Positions 57,201 to 64,000 of a stretch of 64,000 bases of DNA are shown one piece after another. The position numbers and the translations under genes are program-made. Source of the DNA: Trichormus variabilis 0441 (GTDB lineage Bacteria; Cyanobacteriota; Cyanobacteriia; Cyanobacteriales; Nostocaceae). The stretch covers positions 6,204,501 through 6,268,500 of the forward strand of contig NZ_CP047242.1 of NCBI RefSeq assembly GCF_009856605.1, read 5' to 3'. Within the stretch, counting starts at the first letter, position 1, and each line of letters starts with the position of its first letter. The notes beneath the pieces are model-generated. The model worked only from the letters and a program-made list of their open reading frames with translations. It was not told where the DNA came from and ran no database searches.

Positions 57201-58955
57201 TTCGTAAAGTTGTCGTCCCATTTCCACGTATTGAGAGCCTTGTCCTGTAAACAGGAATACAACTTTGGAACGCTTCTTCTGTACTTGACCACTGACTGAC
57301 GTGCTGGTCTGCTTTTGGCTAGCAAAAGCGGTTAGTTGTTCGCGCAAGTCTGCGTTAGATGCAGCGACAACAGCAAGACGGTGTTCAAAATGCGATCGCC
57401 CGGTGTTGGCTGTAAAACAAATATCTGCTAAAGATGTTTCTGGATGGGATGTTAAAAAAGATTCATAGCGGCTAGCCATTGCCAGTAGTGCTGCCTCAGT
57501 TTTGGCCGATAAACTTAGCAGGTGGAGTGGACGCTCAGTTTTCGGCAGCTCTAATTTCAATTCCGGTGCTTCTTCGATAATCAGATGGGCATTAGTGCCA
57601 CTCATACCAAAAGAACTAACCCCAGCCAAGCGTTTCCCGTTAACTGCCGGCCACGGAGTTGGCTTAGTTGGCACAGCAACTGCCAGTTTGTCCCAAGGAA
57701 TATGAGGACTGGGCTGTTGTAAATGCAGATGTGGCGGTATCTCTGCATTTTGTAAAGCCAGCACCACTTTCATTAAACTGGCAACTCCCGCAGCAGATTC
57801 TAAGTGACCCAACTGAGTTTTCACCGAACCAATCAACAATGGTTGCTCTGGAGAACGTCCTTGACACAACACTGAGCCTAAAGCTCTCACTTCTATGGGA
57901 TCTCCCAAAGATGTGCCTGTACCGTGGGTTTCTACATAACTAATTTGTTCTGGTGCTACCTTAGCGTTGGTGAGCGCCTGATTAATCAACTTCTCTTGAG
58001 CTAGCCCATTCGGTACTGTCAAACCACTGCTAGCACCGTCGTGATTAACTGCCGAGCCTCGTACCACAGCCAAAATATTATCATTGTTAGCGATCGCATC
58101 TGATAAACGCTTGAGTACGACTATGCCGCAGCCTTCTCCACGTACATAACCATCGGCTTTGGCATCAAAGGTCTTACAACGACCATCTGGAGCCAGCGCC
58201 CTCATTCTACTCAGACCAATAGAAGCTTCCGGTGCTAAGATCAAGTTGACTCCACCCGCTAAAGCCATATTGCACTCACCTGAACGCAAGCTCTGACAAG
58301 CCAGGTGAACTGCTAGCAACGAAGAAGAACAAGCTGTGTCTAACTGCATCACAGGGCCTTGCAAGCCCAAGACATAAGCTAGGCGACCGATGGCAATACT
58401 CCGAGCATTTCCTAAACTGCTGTAAGCATCAATGCGGTGATGATCTCCAGAATATAGGTTAAAGCGGGAATAATCTTCCATAAAGAGTCCCATAAAGACT
58501 CCCGTCTGGCTGCCGTTTAATTCCTCTGGGGATTGTCCGGCGTTTTCTATTGCTTCCCAGCCCACCTCCAGCAGTAGCCGATGCTGGGGGTCCATGCTGG
58601 CTGCTTCTAGAGGGGAAAGTCCAAAGAAATGGGGATCAAATTGATCTACCTGTTTAATAAACCCACCATATCGGGTGTAAATTTTCCCCAGAGTGTTGGG
58701 ATTTGCATTGTAATACTCATCCACGTCCCATCTGTCAGCCGGAACTTCAGTGATAGTGTCTACCCCATTGTGGAGTAATTCCCAGAATTTCTCAGGGTAG
58801 TCGGCTCCCCCAGGAAAGCGACAGTTCATGCCAATAATGGCGATTGGTGCTGTTTTGGCATTCTCCACTGCGTCCAACTTGGCACGCATTTCTTTTAAGG
58901 CTAAAACTGAACGTTGTAATGGAGATAATTGGTTAATGTCTGAAGTGTGACTCAT
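51300..58955 (-). CDS. Type I PKS: KS-AT-KR-ACP-KS-degenerate AT
   Basis: 2551 residues. Module A: KS (35-465; C209 in D-T-A-C-S-S-S, H344, H384), AT (565-860; S658 in G-H-S-V-G; H-A-F-H-S-P motif that predicts malonyl-CoA), KR (about 1200-1400; T-G-G-T-S-A-V-G, Y1369, N1373; LDD motif absent), ACP (1475-1550; S1507). Module B: KS (1595-2053; C1801, H1936, H1976) with an insertion (about 1724-1775) and the N-E-V-N-E-L-A-A-R-V motif. An AT-like remnant (2075-2400) follows in which the G-H-S-x-G serine motif is lost (V-E-K-T-G-I-L-A-G). No second ACP is present. The tail (2434-2548) is a threefold repeat. The stop is embedded in short repeats. ATG 58955. Confidence 0.94.
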   Translation of the reverse strand: MSHTSDINQLSPLQRSVLALKEMRAKLDAVENAKTAPIAIIGMNCRFPGGADYPEKFWELLHNGVDTITEVPADRWDVDEYYNANPNTLGKIYTRYGGFIKQVDQFDPHFFGLSPLEAASMDPQHRLLLEVGWEAIENAGQSPEELNGSQTGVFMGLFMEDYSRFNLYSGDHHRIDAYSSLGNARSIAIGRLAYVLGLQGPVMQLDTACSSSLLAVHLACQSLRSGECNMALAGGVNLILAPEASIGLSRMRALAPDGRCKTFDAKADGYVRGEGCGIVVLKRLSDAIANNDNILAVVRGSAVNHDGASSGLTVPNGLAQEKLINQALTNAKVAPEQISYVETHGTGTSLGDPIEVRALGSVLCQGRSPEQPLLIGSVKTQLGHLESAAGVASLMKVVLALQNAEIPPHLHLQQPSPHIPWDKLAVAVPTKPTPWPAVNGKRLAGVSSFGMSGTNAHLIIEEAPELKLELPKTERPLHLLSLSAKTEAALLAMASRYESFLTSHPETSLADICFTANTGRSHFEHRLAVVAASNADLREQLTAFASQKQTSTSVSGQVQKKRSKVVFLFTGQGSQYVEMGRQLYETQPTFRKTLDRCDEILRPYLQQPLLSVLYPTSDVTSPLNETAYTQPALFALEYSLAEMWKSWGIVPDAVMGHSVGEYVAACVAGVFSLEDGLKLIAERGRLIQSLPQNGMMAAVFTNEARMNGILAAYTGQVAIAGINGPENIVISGAREAVQSVLKELATQGINAQPLQVSHAFHSPLMASILDPFEQIASSVQFQAPRIPLISNLTGQILKPNEIPHAAYWRQHLREGVRFYAGIKTLHEQGYEIFVEMGPSTTLVGMGKRCLPEGAGTWLTSLKKGQPDWSQLLASLSELYIRGIKINWTAFDQGYQRRRLALPTYPFQRQRYWVENLSPNLSPTRREALNSPPSLQGKGAGGLGFTSAIPPKALPKIPLSVPSNWFHSWQWTPEVLSQSQDIPSGAILIFSDRHQVGENLAKLFDAKKYTTYFVTPGESFTQTAGHFTINPASVADYEQLIQNIKAQGVTVTAAVHLWNYSLWATSPEQLLENDRLLNERVYSLLFLTQALVKHYPASPLNFLVVTQGAYPISPNDSLHGVHQSMAGVLAQVVAQENPQIQAKVVDFNQDVYLPEKLADILFQEMKATPTGEGIVAIRDGQRLSRTLAKINVPTENNSLPLSAGETWLITGGTSAVGTEIALAMVRQVPINLVLTGRHPLPPKQEWQSASHDASTQQRIQAIQQLEQLGATVMYQAVDVTDALGMKQLIESIKSRFGNLDGVIHAAGAVDHSTFKLLQKQPASVTKVLAPKVQGTIILDTVTRNEPLKYFVLLSSVSASKAEWGTGMGDYAAANTFLDSYAIYRTQHGGQGRSLALNYSLWSDRGMGALLGASTLLMVRSKGLNPLEPEPAANAFIQALSLDASPVIHIIDLIAQATPEIAPKSSASQSQAKPRNLRQLVREVLLQHLRIPEAQVEGHKTFQEMGLDSVGTVEVVQHLGTTLGEELFPTLLFEYQTPDDLVDYLQSKYGYSVKTSTSAMDYAPPLVIAPEETSSPQTEKSAPPNVAPQEKYQDVPEQDIAIIGMACKIPGADNLEQYWDLLNAGRSVIQDVPQDRWFNQHYFEAKGNSPQAKISKRGCFVNSPFDFDPMFFGISPKEATAMDPQQRLFLELSMQALQQAGYGGKYRPDNIGVFVGCGQNTYIEHFTNYQYYEELRQRLQESSWFDHLPAEDRQHLLKTLSQVLQPSEILPESAAGNEVNELAARVSHCLNLKGPSMAVSTACSSSLVALHIACESLRSGQTGMAIVGGVNLNLSPSPFTFLRKAQALSLSGTCYPFDRRANGIVLGEGAGVLIIKPLKQALADGDLIHAVIKGSAVNNDGHSQGITAPNPKGQAEAIRQAYNSCGVDPRTISYIETHGTGTLLGDPVEVEGMTKAFRSFTDEKGFCTIGSVKSSIGHLLSASGIVSLIKVVLAMQHGKIPQTVGFEEPNPHINFADTPFTVAGKSIPWSPNGNPLRAGVNGFGFGGTNCHVILEESPVAANLQSQVTSSAPDLLCLTARNQQALQEVARQLRQHIIHHPEQESSQICFTQNNAQKELPYKAALVVNDRQHLLNYLEAICSAQTPADIYTGRANPQRTTPFHLILDGTSAIAPAEIETLGQRFPQFQVAYNSVRAGFHEMSEQAHIFAVQYAWGRLLMSLELQPTSLLVEKTGILAGATLRGMLTLEQAIALLLQIEGEKGLSVHDVSAKEQSASTWTCPLVTSQGIFSHADTISTDQLLALVQVSEQLNVDVCQDVISKESVYLHLGDSFALKEQLASLDELGVWIYLNKRQPVVERVLTSLARSYVAGIRFNSIPLFPQGLRRVLLPTYPFERKTYRVSLVDHTQENQATSIPAAELLPPRPESKHQLTVAQTRLLPIEQLSPLTDNQRQSSYAKLTEDLKIVDNRQQPRLVPMEQLSPLTDSQRQSSYAKLIEDLKIVDNRQQPRHPVAVTQNRLLPMEQLSPLTDSQRQSSYIKLAQDLQKFGKSVIGH
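51303..51656 (-). repeat. Three tandem repeats encoding the PKS2 C-terminus
   Basis: Three units of 32-37 residues (starting at residues 2434, 2471 and 2515), each with R-L-x-P-x-E-Q-L-S-P-L-T-D-x-Q-R-Q-S-S-Y-x-K-L and a D-L-K-I-V-D type end. The DNA is conserved too. It sits where a C-terminal docking domain would be, so it may act as a multivalent docking tail, or it may be a recent expansion. Confidence 0.85.
56118..56216. repeat. Family B-type repeat sequence inside the PKS2 frame
   Basis: The stretch aacctaaccccccagccc...ggaagggggagaattcaaag...aggtttggagagaggtt is related to the MITE B interior (CCCCTTCCCTTGTAGGGAAGGGG) and to widespread cyanobacterial hairpins. It is read in frame as residues 914-946 in the AT-KR linker of PKS2. 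PKS1 lacks it at this place. Confidence 0.8.
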
Positions 58956-59098
58956 TTTAAGAAATTGCGTAATTAATAGACAAAGAAATTGAGTCTGAAG
59001 CCAGACTCATTTAGCTGTGTAAGTAAATAAAAGAATGTCTTTTGTAGACTTATCGGAGTTAAGCAGGTGATTTACGCAAGTTCACAAGTAAAATTACT

Positions 59099-62000
59099 TC
59101 AGACACCAAGCAAAGCCTCTAATTCTTGGTCAACTAATGCTGCTAATTCGTCTTCAGAATATTGCTGAATATCTATTAACAAATCAGTTTGCTCTTCAGC
59201 CTCTATTTGCGGCTCCACCACAACTGGCTCGGCTACAGTCAAGGAAATTATATTGTTGAGCAGATATTCAGCTAAAGATTCAATTGTGGGATATTCAAAG
59301 GTCAAAGTTGAAGGCAGAGAATTTCCTAAGCTGGTTTCCAGTCGGTTCTTCAACTCGATGGACATGAGAGAGTCCATCCCCATATCGAAAAATCCCTGTT
59401 GCGGATTTGGTTGATAGGATGCTTCAAACCTGAGAACTTGGGCAACCTCAGTTTGAATGTAAGCAATTAAAACATTTTGGCGATCGCTAGCAATATTTTC
59501 CTCTAATTGACGCAGCAGTTCAAGTTGTTTGCCTGATTGTGCAGAATTGCTTTGTGGCTGGGTTTGGGGAGCTAAATCAGCAATTAAAGGTGCTGCGCCT
59601 CCTGGTGGGAATTGCTGGAGGAATTTCTCCCAATTGACTGACATCACACCAACTTGGGTGGCATCTTGTCTCAATAAATCTCCCAGTAGTTGCAATCCCA
59701 ATTCTGAGGATATAGTAGCAAAACCACTCTCAGCTATGCGCTTTTGGCTACGACTATCTAAATCTGCTGCCATCCCAACTTCTGCCCAAGGCCCCCAGTT
59801 AATGCTCAAACCAGGTAAACCCAAACCTCGACGATAATGAACTAAGGCATCCATGAAGGCATTAGCGGCTGCATAGTTTCCTTGGCTGGGTGAACCAAGT
59901 AATGAAGCGACCGAGGAGAAGCAGACAAAGAAATCTAAAGGTAGGTCTTTGGTTAATGTGTGCAGGTTCCATGCGCCTTGCACTTTGGGCGCTAGGACTT
60001 TAGCAAAGCGGCTCCAATTTTGTTGCAATAATACCCCGTCATCTAAAACACCAGCCGCGTGAAAAATGCCTCTAAGGGGTGGATAGTTAGTTTTGATGGC
60101 TTCTAACATCTGAGCCACATCTTCCGGGTTGGACACATCTGCTGTGACAACTAGAACTTTTGCCCCTGCTTGCTGTAGTTGATTGATAGCTACTTGAGTA
60201 TCACCAACCACTCCGCGCCTGCCGGTTAAAACTAAGTTTTTGGCTCCTTGTGCTACCATCCACTGAGCAACTTGCAGCCCTAGCGCCCCTAGACCACCTG
60301 TAATCAAATAAGTCACATCTTCACCAATTGCCAGTTGATTCGTGGGGGTTTGAGCTTGGCGACGCACCAACCGGGAGACTTTCCGCACTCCTTGACGGAA
60401 TGCTACTTCGTCTTCTTGGTCTGGGAACAACAACTCTGCTAATAATTCTTCAATTTCGTTCCCATTACCAACTGGGTCTAAATCCAACCGCACACATGAC
60501 AATTCTGGATGTTCCAAGGAAATAACACGTCCCAAGCCCCACAAAGCAGCTTGATTTATGGCTAAGGAATCAGACATTGGCTCTACTGGCTGGGTTCCTC
60601 TGGTAACTAACCACAAACGGGGAGGCTTAGACCAAGTTGATTGTGCCAAGGCTTGAACCAAATGCAGCACATTACCACAGCCAGTATTTAAAGTCTCCCG
60701 TGCCTCCTCCAGCCCCCACAGATATACTACCCCACGGCAGGGAGGTTGATGATTACCTAAGCTTTCTTGAATTAACCTCTGAAAATCTTGTGGTTCTGAG
60801 GGGTTGATGTAGTAATGTTCGCCATTGGCTTGATATTCTGCACCAGGAGAAACTAAGATGGGGCGATCGCCACGTTCTTGGAGTAGTTTTGCTAACTTAA
60901 CCGCCGTTCCTTGCTCGTCAGCAAATATCAGCCAACTTCCTAACTCTTGTGTCTGTGCTAACTGATGATTTTGCTCACGAGGCTTTGGTTGCCAAGCTAC
61001 TTCATACAGCCAATCACCTAAATCTTTTTGCAGACTTTGCAGCAGAGTTGCCCGCCGGACTTTCCTGACTTCAAAACCGATGATTTCGGCGATTAACTGC
61101 CCATTTTGGTCGAACAGATGTACGTCACCAGTTAAGCTTTGCTGATTAGATGTTGGTGTTTTTTGACCATGACACCATAGTTGATGACCAGGATGGGGAC
61201 GACCATAGAATCTCAAGCTACCGATGCTAAAGGGAATGTACATATAGTCATTCTGGACTTGCTCGGCAGGATTAATATCCCAGCAAACGTTTAGTAGTTG
61301 CAAGCATGAATCAATTAATCCCGGATAAAGTTGATAGTTATCGAGTTCGTCTGGTAATTGGGGCAGTTTCATTTGACATACTGCTTCTCCATCCTGATAC
61401 CAAATATTTTCTAGCCACTGAAATGAAGTTCCCCAACTGTAGCCGACTGCTTGAAAATTAGAGTAAAATTGCGTCCCCGATAAAACTTGAGAACATCTAG
61501 CCTTGACTTGTGCCACATCTACGAAATTGGGTACTGGCGAGAACAGCCGGACTTTTCCTGTACTATGTGTTTTCCAAGCGTTGACCTCGTTTTCTGCTTC
61601 TCCACCTAAAAAACTAATAATTTGCCAGGAAGTCTCTTCTGTTGTTTGGGGTGTCAAAACCAACTGAACTGTTGTACTGCCGTCATCTGGGCAAACCAGC
61701 GTATTTTGAAACAACAAATCTTCGATGATGCAAGATTCATTGGGGAAAGCCTCCCTAACTGCGGATAGAAGCATCGAGATATAAGATGCACCAGGAACTA
61801 TTCTGACTCCGTTTAATTGATGATCCTCTAGGTAAGCGTGTGAATTGGGGCTAAATTGGGTTTCAAAGCGAATTTCTGGAGAAAATGGTAATTTTAGCCG
61901 TTGACCGAGTACAGGGTGGAGAGTTTTGCTAGTCTTAGCAGGTAATGTCTGTTGGCGATGGGATGTCTCAACCCAGTAACGCTGGCGCTGAAAGGGATAA

Positions 62001-64000
62001 TTTGGCAGTACTAGACGATGACGGGGATAATCTTGGTCAAAGCCAGACCAGTTGATTGATGCCCCACGTAAGTATAATTCCTGCAAGCTTTGCAGTAGCT
62101 GTTGCCAATCTGACTGTTGTGGGCGCAAACTAGGAAGCCAAATTCCTACTCCTTCAGGGAGGCACTTACGACCCATTCCCAGTAAAACTGGTTTTGGCCC
62201 GACCTCTAGAAAAATGTCGCAACCTTGCTGCTCCAGGGTTTCCATCCCAGCAGCAAATCTCACGGAGTGGCGCAAATGTCTAACCCAATATTCCGCATTG
62301 GTGATTTCTGTGGTAACTACTGTGCCGGTAACATTAGAAATCAGTTTGATATTCGGAGATGAAAAGCTCACTTCTGAGGCAATGCGCGCAAATTCCGCTA
62401 ACACTGGTTCCATTAAAGGAGAGTGGAAGGCATGGGAAACGTTTAATTTGACACTATTAACGCCTTCGCTTTGGAGAGTAGACATCACGGCTGCGACTGC
62501 TTGATGCTGTCCAGAAATAACGACACTCTCCGGGCCGTTAATGGCAGCAATTGATACTTGATCGGCATAAGGTTGAATAGCTGCCAATACTCGCCCTTGG
62601 GAGGCGAATATATTGACCATTGCCCCATCTTGAGGTAGAGACTGCATGAGGCGAGCGCGGGCAGCAACTAATTTTAGTCCATCTTCCAGACTAAAGACTC
62701 CAGCGATACAAGCGGCAACATATTCACCCAAACTATGACCGATAACTACTGTGGGTTCTATGCCCCAAGATTTCCATAACTGGCAGACGGCATACTCTAG
62801 GGCAAACAAAGCTGGTTGGGTGTAGGCGGTCTCATTGAGAGGGCTAGTCCCAGATTCAGGATAGAGAACCGACAGTAAAGGTTGTTCTAAATAAGGACGG
62901 AGAATTTCATCACAACGATCTAAAGTTTGCCGGAATGTTGGTTGGGTTTCGTAGAGTTCTCGCCCCATACCTATATACTGAGAACCCTGTCCGGTAAACA
63001 GAAAGGCGATTTTCGGGCGCTTTTTGTTGTGTAATTGTCCGCTCACACCTGGGGTTTTACCTGCTGTAAAAGCTGCCAATTGTTGACGCAAGTCTTGAGT
63101 AGATTCAGCGACAACAGCAAAACGATGGTCAAAATGCGATCGCCCTGTATTCGCACTGAAACAAATATCTGCTAGATTTGCTTTGCTATCATCTTTCAGG
63201 AAGGACTCGTAACGGCTGACAAGTGACTGTAGTGCTGATTCAGTTTTGGCCGATAAACTCAAAAGATGAAGTGGACGCTCAATTGCTTCTTCTTTTTGAC
63301 TTTTGACTTTTAACTTTTGACTTTCTAAAGGTGCTGCTTCCAAAATCAGATGGACATTTGTACCACTCATGCCAAAGGAACTGACCCCAGCTAGTCGTCG
63401 TCCATCTGCCCCTAATGGCCATTGTGTGGGCTGAGTCGCCACTACAACCGGCAGTTTTTCCCAAGGAATATAGGGATTAGGTTGTTGAAAATGTAAATGT
63501 GGTGGTATCTGTGCGTGCTGGAGAGCTAATACAACTTTCATTAATCCAGCAACGCCGGCGGCTGATTCCAAATGACCAACCTGAGTTTTGACAGAACCGA
63601 TAGTTAGGGGATTATCTTCTGAGCGACCTTCACCTAATACTGCTCCCAAGGCTAACACCTCGATGGGATCGCCCAAGGGTGTACCAGTCCCGTGAGTTTC
63701 CACATATTGAATCTGATGGGCTTGGACGTTGGCATTTTCTAAGGCTTTGCGAAGTAATTTTTCTTGAGCCGAACCATTGGGGGCTGTCAAACCATTACTA
63801 GAGCCATCATGATTGTATGCTGAACCCCGAATCAATGCCAGGATAGGATCGCCATCAGCTAAAGCATCAGATAAACGTTTGAGTAGGACTATGCCACATC
63901 CTTCTCCGCGTCCGTAACCATCGGCGCTAGCATCAAAAGTTTTACAGCGACCATCAGTAGATAAGGCTTTTAATTTACACAGACCAATGGAAGGATCTGG
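59099..64000 (-). CDS. Type I PKS: KS-AT-DH-KR-ACP (5' end beyond the window)
   Basis: The frame is open to the right edge, and the first residues seen (P-D-P-S-I-G-L-C-K) are KS sequence, so the gene starts outside. 1633 residues are visible: KS C-terminal half (His pair in Y-V-E-T-H-G-T-G and V-K-T-Q-V-G-H), AT (about 325-630, S423, H-A-F-H: malonyl), DH (about 690-990; H727 in H-x-x-x-G-x-x-x-x-P and D897 in L-I-D-S-C-L-Q). KR (about 1220-1430) has the L-D-D motif of B-type stereochemistry and Y1376. The ACP is at about 1505-1580, with S1544. A C-terminal tail E-D-E-L-A-A-L-V-D-Q-E-L looks like a docking helix. Product step: a trans-type enoyl intermediate is expected. The 142 bp gap to PKS2 has no repeat. 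Confidence 0.95.
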   Translation of the reverse strand, partial: PDPSIGLCKLKALSTDGRCKTFDASADGYGRGEGCGIVLLKRLSDALADGDPILALIRGSAYNHDGSSNGLTAPNGSAQEKLLRKALENANVQAHQIQYVETHGTGTPLGDPIEVLALGAVLGEGRSEDNPLTIGSVKTQVGHLESAAGVAGLMKVVLALQHAQIPPHLHFQQPNPYIPWEKLPVVVATQPTQWPLGADGRRLAGVSSFGMSGTNVHLILEAAPLESQKLKVKSQKEEAIERPLHLLSLSAKTESALQSLVSRYESFLKDDSKANLADICFSANTGRSHFDHRFAVVAESTQDLRQQLAAFTAGKTPGVSGQLHNKKRPKIAFLFTGQGSQYIGMGRELYETQPTFRQTLDRCDEILRPYLEQPLLSVLYPESGTSPLNETAYTQPALFALEYAVCQLWKSWGIEPTVVIGHSLGEYVAACIAGVFSLEDGLKLVAARARLMQSLPQDGAMVNIFASQGRVLAAIQPYADQVSIAAINGPESVVISGQHQAVAAVMSTLQSEGVNSVKLNVSHAFHSPLMEPVLAEFARIASEVSFSSPNIKLISNVTGTVVTTEITNAEYWVRHLRHSVRFAAGMETLEQQGCDIFLEVGPKPVLLGMGRKCLPEGVGIWLPSLRPQQSDWQQLLQSLQELYLRGASINWSGFDQDYPRHRLVLPNYPFQRQRYWVETSHRQQTLPAKTSKTLHPVLGQRLKLPFSPEIRFETQFSPNSHAYLEDHQLNGVRIVPGASYISMLLSAVREAFPNESCIIEDLLFQNTLVCPDDGSTTVQLVLTPQTTEETSWQIISFLGGEAENEVNAWKTHSTGKVRLFSPVPNFVDVAQVKARCSQVLSGTQFYSNFQAVGYSWGTSFQWLENIWYQDGEAVCQMKLPQLPDELDNYQLYPGLIDSCLQLLNVCWDINPAEQVQNDYMYIPFSIGSLRFYGRPHPGHQLWCHGQKTPTSNQQSLTGDVHLFDQNGQLIAEIIGFEVRKVRRATLLQSLQKDLGDWLYEVAWQPKPREQNHQLAQTQELGSWLIFADEQGTAVKLAKLLQERGDRPILVSPGAEYQANGEHYYINPSEPQDFQRLIQESLGNHQPPCRGVVYLWGLEEARETLNTGCGNVLHLVQALAQSTWSKPPRLWLVTRGTQPVEPMSDSLAINQAALWGLGRVISLEHPELSCVRLDLDPVGNGNEIEELLAELLFPDQEDEVAFRQGVRKVSRLVRRQAQTPTNQLAIGEDVTYLITGGLGALGLQVAQWMVAQGAKNLVLTGRRGVVGDTQVAINQLQQAGAKVLVVTADVSNPEDVAQMLEAIKTNYPPLRGIFHAAGVLDDGVLLQQNWSRFAKVLAPKVQGAWNLHTLTKDLPLDFFVCFSSVASLLGSPSQGNYAAANAFMDALVHYRRGLGLPGLSINWGPWAEVGMAADLDSRSQKRIAESGFATISSELGLQLLGDLLRQDATQVGVMSVNWEKFLQQFPPGGAAPLIADLAPQTQPQSNSAQSGKQLELLRQLEENIASDRQNVLIAYIQTEVAQVLRFEASYQPNPQQGFFDMGMDSLMSIELKNRLETSLGNSLPSTLTFEYPTIESLAEYLLNNIISLTVAEPVVVEPQIEAEEQTDLLIDIQQYSEDELAALVDQELEALLGV
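63293..63328. repeat. In-frame heptamer repeat TTTTGAC/TTTTAAC in PKS1
   Basis: Five tandem seven-base units (ttttgac, ttttgac, ttttaac, ttttgac, tttctaa), read as S-Q-K-L-K-V-K-S-Q-K on the minus strand in the KS-AT linker. The PKS2 linker has no counterpart. Confidence 0.8.

Noticed and set aside
53904..58000. Many open frames opposite to the PKS genes
   Set aside because: They mirror the codon structure of the real PKS genes on the other strand and contain no independent starts or domains.

Overview
The window looks like chromosome of a filamentous, heterocyst-forming cyanobacterium of the Nostoc/Anabaena group. Four things support this: the heterocyst ferredoxin FdxH beside other nitrogen-fixation genes, very frequent GCGATCGC (HIP1) octamers, heptamer-type tandem repeats between genes, and PEP-CTERM proteins. 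No rRNA, tRNA, CRISPR array, integrase or intact transposase gene was seen.

Region 1 (about 0.2-16 kb) is the edge of a nif/hup neighbourhood. It holds fdxH, a FeoA-like gene, a molbindin gene, a CBS-CP12 fusion, an ankyrin protein overlapping a SagB-type flavoprotein, a HupW-like hydrogenase protease and, after several housekeeping or unknown genes and gatB, the cluster serine acetyltransferase (nifP/cysE) - Asr1405/Asl0597-like - DUF2949 - nifV - nifZ - nifT, followed by a 2Fe-2S protein. Together these would supply cysteine (iron-sulfur sulfur), molybdenum, iron, homocitrate, electrons and cofactor assembly to nitrogenase, and mature the uptake hydrogenase.

Region 2 (16-31 kb) is mostly ordinary metabolism: an MscS channel, ahcY, leuCD, two SDRs, a PrmA-like methyltransferase and a small HTH regulator. 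In between sit a 720-residue orphan protein, a decayed membrane-protein gene, a 56-residue Cys-rich protein and an orphan double-glycine peptide precursor resembling the cyanobacterial CTB bacteriocin family.

Region 3 (31.6-41 kb) has a large VIT/VWA PEP-CTERM membrane protein, two overlapping sensor kinase genes, a beta-propeller-like gene relic and two secreted or anchored unknown proteins.

Region 4 (41-64 kb, running off the right edge) is a minus-strand biosynthetic locus: PKS1 (KS-AT-DH-KR-ACP, 5' end outside the window), PKS2 (KS-AT-KR-ACP-KS-degenerate AT, no second ACP, a triple C-terminal repeat) and an NRPS-like protein ordered carrier-C-carrier-A-C, whose adenylation code DIWHVSLID resembles serine codes. 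A DAHP synthase, a nucleoside-diphosphate-sugar epimerase-like enzyme, a DUF4386 membrane protein and a PEP-CTERM protein follow on the same strand. The assembly line has no thioesterase or reductase in view and appears split: KS2/AT lacks an ACP, and the next protein begins with one. Intergenic-type repeats lie in frame inside both PKS genes, and one palindromic element sits between PKS2 and the NRPS.

Small palindromic, MITE-like elements of at least four families recur across the window and are listed one by one.
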